Assembly: GCA_963795665.1 (NCBI GenBank) | Contig: CAWCIP010000027.1 | Location: forward strand, 62,001 to 126,000 | Length of the DNA stretch: 64,000 nucleotides | Source of the DNA: DASUPK01 sp963795665 | GTDB lineage: Bacteria > Actinomycetota > Thermoleophilia > Solirubrobacterales > 70-9 | Direction: 5' to 3' | In this document: positions 60,305 through 64,000 of the stretch, one piece after another | Position numbering within the stretch: the first letter of the stretch is position 1 | Layout: the number at the start of each line of letters is the position of its first letter | Notes under the pieces: generated by a model | The model's input: only the letters and a program-made list of their open reading frames with translations | Database searches by the model: none | Told to the model about the DNA's origin: nothing | Made by a program: the position numbers and the translations under genes

Positions 60305-61230
60305 TCAGGGGGCGAAGCTGTCGCGCTCCCAGGCGACGAGGCCGGGGAACTCCTTCTCGATCAGCGCGCGGCTGACCGGGACGCCTGCACGCACGAGCTT
60401 CTTCAGCCAGCGCCGGCTCCCCCGCTCCCCCTTCGCCACCCAGACGACGTCGGCGCCGCGCAGGAAGCGCGACTGGTAGCGCAGGTCCTGCTCGAACGGC
60501 AGGTCCCGCCGGTAGTCGGCGAGCCGGGGCGGTGCGCCCTGGACGTCGGCCATGCGATCGAACAGGTCGGCCAGCGCCGGCATGCCGCCGGGGTCGGTCG
60601 CCTCCCAGGCGAGCCGCGCCGCGACCTGATCGAGCAGCGCGGCGATCCACGGCTCGCTCGCCCGCACCCCCTCGAAGTCGAGGAAGCCGCGCGCCACCTC
60701 GAGCTCGAGCAGCGCGTCGGAGACCTCCATGGCGGCGGCGCCCTTCGGGCGTCCCGCGCATCGGCACGCCGGCGAGTTCCGGCAACCAGCCGCCGGTCAG
60801 ACCCCGAATGCGGCCCACCAGCTCGGAGTCGCCGTCCGCGCAGGTCGCGAACACCGACCGCCCGGTGCGCGCCGGCAGGCCCCAGGCGGCGCCGAGGCCG
60901 GCCTTCGTTCCAGGCCTCTCGGTCGAGCACCACGCCGCGCAGCGGGAAGGGGCGCTCGGCGATCGGCTCCAGGGCGGCCGCGATGACCTCGAGCCGCTTC
61001 TGCACGTTGGCCGCCCGGTCGAGCGAATCGGGGACGTAGCGCACGTCCACCGGGCGACCGGGAAGGAGCAGGAGGTCCGGATAGCCGGAGAGCGGATCCG
61101 GCTCCGCCACCTCCGCCGGAGTGGGCGGCGTGCCGGGCGGCGGCAACGGCTTGCGGCCGCCCGCCGCTCGCGCGGCCGACGGCAGTGCGAGCAGCGAGGC
61201 GGTCACGAGAACGGGAAGGAACCGGCGCAT
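60305..61230 (-). CDS. Secreted protein of unknown function, two frameshifts
   Basis: Intended length 307 residues from ATG at 61230. The signal peptide is FLPVLVTASLLALPSAARAA. A proline-rich stretch follows (KPLPPPGTPPTPAEVAEPDP), then a domain I do not recognise (ALEPIAERPFPLRGVVLDREAWN). The frame shifts by +1 near 60905 (continuing KAGLGAAWGLPARTGRSVFATC) and near 60740 (continuing AAAMEVSDALLELEVARGFLDFEG), and the chain ends LVAWERDSFAP. Total length minus two bases is divisible by three, which supports a single gene. It is divergent from the oxidoreductase gene, with a TAGACT box 8 nt before the ATG. Confidence 0.65.
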
Positions 61231-61238
61231 CGCCCTGC

Positions 61239-61244
61239 AGTCTA
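61239..61244 (-). promoter_or_regulatory. -10 element of a leaderless-type promoter
   Basis: TAGACT on the minus strand, 8 nt before the ATG at 61230. It faces an identical box for the divergent gene 14 bp away. Confidence 0.45.
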
Positions 61245-61257
61245 GCCTGCCCGGCGG

Positions 61258-61263
61258 TAGACT
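61258..61263 (+). promoter_or_regulatory. -10 element of a leaderless-type promoter
   Basis: TAGACT, 6 nt before the GTG at 61270. No Shine-Dalgarno. Confidence 0.5.
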
Positions 61264-61269
61264 CGCCGC

Positions 61270-62343
61270 GTGCGCGGCTTCCGGATCTCGAGCCACGGCG
61301 GGCCCGAGGCCCTCGAGTGGGGCGAGTGGCCCGATCCCCCGGTCGGTCCCGGCCGGGTCCGGGTGCGGGTGCGCGCCTGCGGCGTCAACCACCTCGATCT
61401 CTGGGTCCGCAACGGCGTTCCCGGGCACCGCTTCCCCCTCCCGCTGATCCCGGGCAGCGAGGTCGCGGGCGACGTCGAGGCCCTCGGGCCGGGCGTCGAG
61501 GGCGTCGCCGTCGGCGATCCCGTCCTCGTCGGCACCGGCGTCTCGTGCGGCGAATGCGTGCGCTGCCTGGCCGGGCAGGACTGGCTCTGTCCGCGCTACG
61601 GGCTGCTCGGCGAGCACCGCGACGGCGGTTACGCCGAGCTCGTCGAGGTGCCACGGCGCAACCTCTTTCCGCTGCCCCGCGGCCTCTCCTACGCCGAGGC
61701 GGCCGCCGTGCCGCTGGTCTTCCTGACCGCCTGGCACATGCTCGCCGCGCGCGCCGAGCTCCGGCCCCACGAGGACGTGCTGCTCCACGCCGCCGGCTCC
61801 GGAGTGACCACTGCGGGGATCCAGATCGCGAAGCTGCTGGGCGCCCGGAGCATCCTGGTGACCTCCACCTCGCCCGACAAGCTGGAACGGGCGAAGCAGC
61901 TCGGCGCGACCCACGGCTTCGACGTCAGCGCCGGTGAGTTCGCCCGCGGCGTCCGCGAGGCGACCCACGGCCGCGGCGTCGACGTCGTCTTCGACCACGT
62001 CGGCGGCGACACCTTCGAGCAGAGCTTCAAGTGCCTGGCCTGGGGCGGGCGGATCGTCCTGTGCGGCTCGACCTCGAGCCCGGCTGCCGAGATCCCGCTG
62101 CGCGCCGTCTTCTTCAAGAGTCTCTCGGTGCTCGGCTCGACCATGGGCTCGCTCGCCGAGCTCGCCGGGCTGCTGCCCTGGTTCGAGAGCGGCGAGCTCG
62201 CACCGGTCATGGCGCTCACCCTGCCGCTCGAGCAGGCGCGCGACGCCCAGGAGCTGCTGGCCTCGCGCAAGGTCTTCGGCAAGATCGTGCTGACCGTGGA
62301 CGAAGGCGCGGAGCGCGTGCCGCGCCCGCGGGAACCGAGTTGA
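61270..62343 (+). CDS. Zinc-containing MDR-family alcohol dehydrogenase / quinone oxidoreductase
   Basis: 357 residues from GTG. The GroES-like domain has VRVRACGVNHLDLWVRNG, PGSEVAGDVEALGPGV and the structural zinc site CGECVRCLAGQDWLC. The Rossmann domain has HAAGSGVTTAGIQIAKLLGA and VDVVFDHVGG. It is an NAD(P)-dependent oxidoreductase; the substrate is unknown. The gene for a 3-hydroxyacyl-CoA dehydrogenase follows 77 bp later on the same strand, so a role in acyl or alcohol metabolism is possible. Confidence 0.92.
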   Translation: MRGFRISSHGGPEALEWGEWPDPPVGPGRVRVRVRACGVNHLDLWVRNGVPGHRFPLPLIPGSEVAGDVEALGPGVEGVAVGDPVLVGTGVSCGECVRCLAGQDWLCPRYGLLGEHRDGGYAELVEVPRRNLFPLPRGLSYAEAAAVPLVFLTAWHMLAARAELRPHEDVLLHAAGSGVTTAGIQIAKLLGARSILVTSTSPDKLERAKQLGATHGFDVSAGEFARGVREATHGRGVDVVFDHVGGDTFEQSFKCLAWGGRIVLCGSTSSPAAEIPLRAVFFKSLSVLGSTMGSLAELAGLLPWFESGELAPVMALTLPLEQARDAQELLASRKVFGKIVLTVDEGAERVPRPREPS

Positions 62344-62420
62344 CCGGCATGCACCCGAGCCCCGCTTCCTGAGACCGCGACCGGGGCGGCCCCGTCGCAG
62401 ACCGAACCGGAGGACGAACC

Positions 62421-63296
62421 GTGGAAGTCAAGTGCATCGCAGTTCTCGGCGCCGGGACCATGGGGCGCGGCATCGCCCACGTCGCCGCCCTGGCCGGTTA
62501 CGACACCGGGCTCTACGACGTCGACGAGGAGATCCTCACCGCCGCCGAGGCCAAGATCCACCGCAATCTCGACAAGGGCGTCGAGCTGGGCAAGATCCCG
62601 TCGGACCGCGCCGAGGTCGCCAAGGCGGGACTCGCGCTCGACACCGACCTGGCCGCCGCGGTCGAGGACGCCGACCTGGTGATCGAAGCGGCTCCGGAAT
62701 CGATGTCGCTCAAGATCGAGCTGTTCCAGAAGGTGTCGCGCTACGCCCCGGTGGACGCCCTGTTCGCCTCCAACACCTCGGCGCTTTCGGTCACCGAGCT
62801 CGGCGCCGCTTCGGGCCGGCCCGACCGCTTCGCGGGCATGCACTTCTTCAACCCGGTCCACCTGATGAAGCTGCTCGAGATCGTCCGCGGGCTGGAGACC
62901 GCGGACGACGCCGTCGAGACCATGACCGTCGTCGGCGAGCGGATGGGCAAGGAGTGCGTCGTCGTGCGCGACGTCCCGGGCTTCGCGACCTCGCGGATCA
63001 ACGCCCTGATCGGCAACGAGGCCTTCCGCATGCTCGAGCAGGGCGTCGCCTCGCCGGCGGACATCGACAAGGCGATCAAGCTCGGCCTCAACCACCCCAT
63101 GGGACCGTTCGAGATGGCGGACCTGGTCGGCCTCGACGTCCGGCTGAAGATCCTCGAGCACCTGCACGCGACCCTGGGCGAAACCTTCCGCCCCTCGAAC
63201 CTGATGCGCCAGTACGTCCAGGCCGGCAGATTCGGCCGCAAGGTGGGCAAGGGCGTCTACGAGTACGACGCAGACGGCCACAAGATCGAGCGCTGA
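62421..63296 (+). CDS. 3-hydroxyacyl-CoA (3-hydroxybutyryl-CoA) dehydrogenase
   Basis: 291 residues from GTG with GGAGG upstream. NAD-binding AVLGAGTMGRGIAHVAALAGY, then VIEAAPESMSLKIELFQ, FASNTSALSVTELG, the catalytic His segment GMHFFNPVHLMKLLEIV, and the C-terminal domain NHPMGPFEMADLVGLDV and GRKVGKGVYEY. It oxidises (S)-3-hydroxyacyl-CoA to the 3-keto form in beta-oxidation or butyrate-type metabolism. The single-domain length matches Hbd/PaaH. No thiolase or crotonase gene is adjacent. Confidence 0.95.
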   Translation: MEVKCIAVLGAGTMGRGIAHVAALAGYDTGLYDVDEEILTAAEAKIHRNLDKGVELGKIPSDRAEVAKAGLALDTDLAAAVEDADLVIEAAPESMSLKIELFQKVSRYAPVDALFASNTSALSVTELGAASGRPDRFAGMHFFNPVHLMKLLEIVRGLETADDAVETMTVVGERMGKECVVVRDVPGFATSRINALIGNEAFRMLEQGVASPADIDKAIKLGLNHPMGPFEMADLVGLDVRLKILEHLHATLGETFRPSNLMRQYVQAGRFGRKVGKGVYEYDADGHKIER

Positions 63297-63716
63297 GCCG
63301 CCGGCCAACCGAAGGCGTCGCCGGCGGAGGCCGCGCCGCGGCCAGCGGGTGCCGCGGGCGCACCGAAGGCGTGTCCAGGGGACACCCAGCAGGCCAGGGT
63401 GTCCCCGGGGAACCCGCCTCGCCGGCGCGGATCGCAGGTCTGTCCACGGGAGCCACGATCGAGGTCGCCGGGCGAGCGGGTGCCGCGCGAACCGAAGGCG
63501 TCTCCAGGGGACACGCCAGCAAGCCAGCATGTCCCCTCGGGGAATCTCCCGCCTCGCCACGTCCGCAGACTCGAGGTCTGTCATACGGGAGGGGCGGCCG
63601 AGGCCGCGCGGCGGCGAACGGCAGTCGCAACGTCCGTTCCTGCCACCTGCCCCCTTCTATGAAGTCTTTGCTGTTTTGTCTTTTCGTCTTTGTCTGCGTC
63701 TTGAACAGAGGTGCCT
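63297..63716. repeat. Composite repeat block 2 (inverted relative to block 1)
   Basis: Read on the minus strand it repeats block 1. First come AAGACGCAGACAAAGACG and CAAAGACTTCATAGAAGG (63652-63712), then GGTGGCAGGA and TGCCGTTCGCCGCCGCG, then CAGACCT and GATTCCCCGAGGGGAC, and two hairpin units (arms 63378-63387/63397-63406 perfect; 63507-63516/63527-63536 with one G-U). Each unit is followed by the GACGCCTTCGGT segment. It fills the gap after the dehydrogenase gene; part of it (63581-63716) is read as the tail of the last ORF. Confidence 0.75.
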
Positions 63717-64000
63717 TTGGCTCCGAAGAGCCTCTTGAGCTGCAGCCGGAGGCCGTCGAGCTCGGCGGTGAGCCAGAGGCGGGTGCCGCGCAGGCCCATG
63801 CGCCAGGGGGCGAAGCCGAGATCGAAGTAGAGCCGGATGCGGCGGCCCGCGTTCCTCCGGCCCTCTTCGCCGGTGGCGCGCCGCAGCTCGGCGAGGCGGC
63901 GCAGCCTGCGGTTCACGAAGCGCAGGAAGTAGTACGCGAAGAACGCCTCCTTGGGACCCAGCACCGGCATCCACGGGAAGCGCTCGAACCGCCGGTAGGC
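63581..64000 (-). CDS. Unrecognised protein (5' end outside window) with repeat-derived C-terminus
   Basis: Open from the window edge. The visible part reads FERFPWMPVLGPKEAFFAYYF, an Arg-rich helix (NRRLRRLAELRRATGEEGRR), then RLYFDLGFAPWRMGLRG, TRLWLTAELDGLRLQLKRLFGA. No family recognised. From about base 63716 onward the reading frame enters the AAGAC repeat, giving a charged tail (VQDADKDEKTKQQRLHRRGQ) and then an Ala/Arg tail from block 2. The native stop was probably near 63716 and was lost when the repeat arrived. Confidence 0.55.
   Translation of the reverse strand, partial: AYRRFERFPWMPVLGPKEAFFAYYFLRFVNRRLRRLAELRRATGEEGRRNAGRRIRLYFDLGFAPWRMGLRGTRLWLTAELDGLRLQLKRLFGAKGTSVQDADKDEKTKQQRLHRRGQVAGTDVATAVRRRAASAAPPV

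Overview
The window is about 64 kb of very GC-rich DNA (roughly 70%) carrying some 45 genes on both strands. No rRNA, tRNA, CRISPR array, phage module or transposase gene was found. The gene content suggests a Gram-negative bacterium, most likely an Acidobacteriota (Thermoanaerobaculia- or Vicinamibacteria-like). The reasons are two large CarboxypepD_reg/TonB-dependent receptors of the Oar type, paired sulfatase-like/TPR lipoproteins, two FadL/OmpP1 barrels, several sigma-54-type control signals, and an ELWxxDGT-repeat secreted protein. No marker gene in the window fixes the taxonomy, so this placement is an inference.

Layout. 1-2305: end of a B12-binding radical SAM gene. 2.6-6.2 kb: exported isoaspartyl methyltransferase and an RsbW/STAS/RsbU partner-switching operon behind a good sigma-54 promoter with two palindromic upstream sites. 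6.2-9 kb: enhancer-binding protein and a GAF/degenerate-GGDEF protein. 9-15.3 kb: uvrA, GDSL esterase, OmpP1/FadL porin, smpB. 15.3-20 kb: DUF4390, NtrY-like kinase and selB. 20-26.4 kb: tandemly duplicated TonB receptors. 26.5-31 kb: two sulfatase-fold/TPR lipoproteins. 31-34 kb: xdhC, mocA and a UMF1-type MFS gene. 34-37.4 kb: polA and a repeat-filled intergenic block. 37.4-41 kb: YeaQ-like protein, moaB, arginase, Ser/Thr kinase. 41-46 kb: secreted metalloprotease, LytTR/LytS pair, M24 peptidase, squalene-synthase-like protein. 46-49 kb: DtxR/MntR repressor divergent from mntH and usp. 49-50.3 kb: DinB and WYL genes. 50.3-55.3 kb: Nudix, pxpA, pxpC, pxpB, MFS (5-oxoprolinase operon), MBL hydrolase. 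55-61 kb: small membrane protein, second OmpP1 barrel, ELWxxDGT protein, unknown secreted protein. 61-64 kb: zinc MDR oxidoreductase, 3-hydroxyacyl-CoA dehydrogenase, second repeat block, partial gene.

The most unusual signal is a dispersed repeat family (consensus AAAGACTTYC, short loop, GGGAARGAC, often preceded by GACAAA/GACCAA tracts). About a dozen copies occur in this GC-rich background, many as facing pairs. They fill intergenic regions, split pxpA into two pieces, sit in frame inside pxpB and xdhC, overlay conserved codons of mocA, and form the tail of the last gene. Two larger blocks (36.8-37.4 kb and 63.3-63.7 kb) share a second hairpin-rich repeat next to this motif.

Other cross-cutting observations. 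(1) At least eleven genes have a TANNNT box only 6-8 nt before the start codon and no Shine-Dalgarno sequence, the architecture of leaderless transcription. (2) Both TonB receptors keep a TGGCACG-N4-TNGC sigma-54-like element 80-85 bp before the start. (3) Five genes are broken by single-base shifts (seven in all), and every one is an apparent +1 insertion, which points to consensus errors in the assembly at least as much as to real decay.
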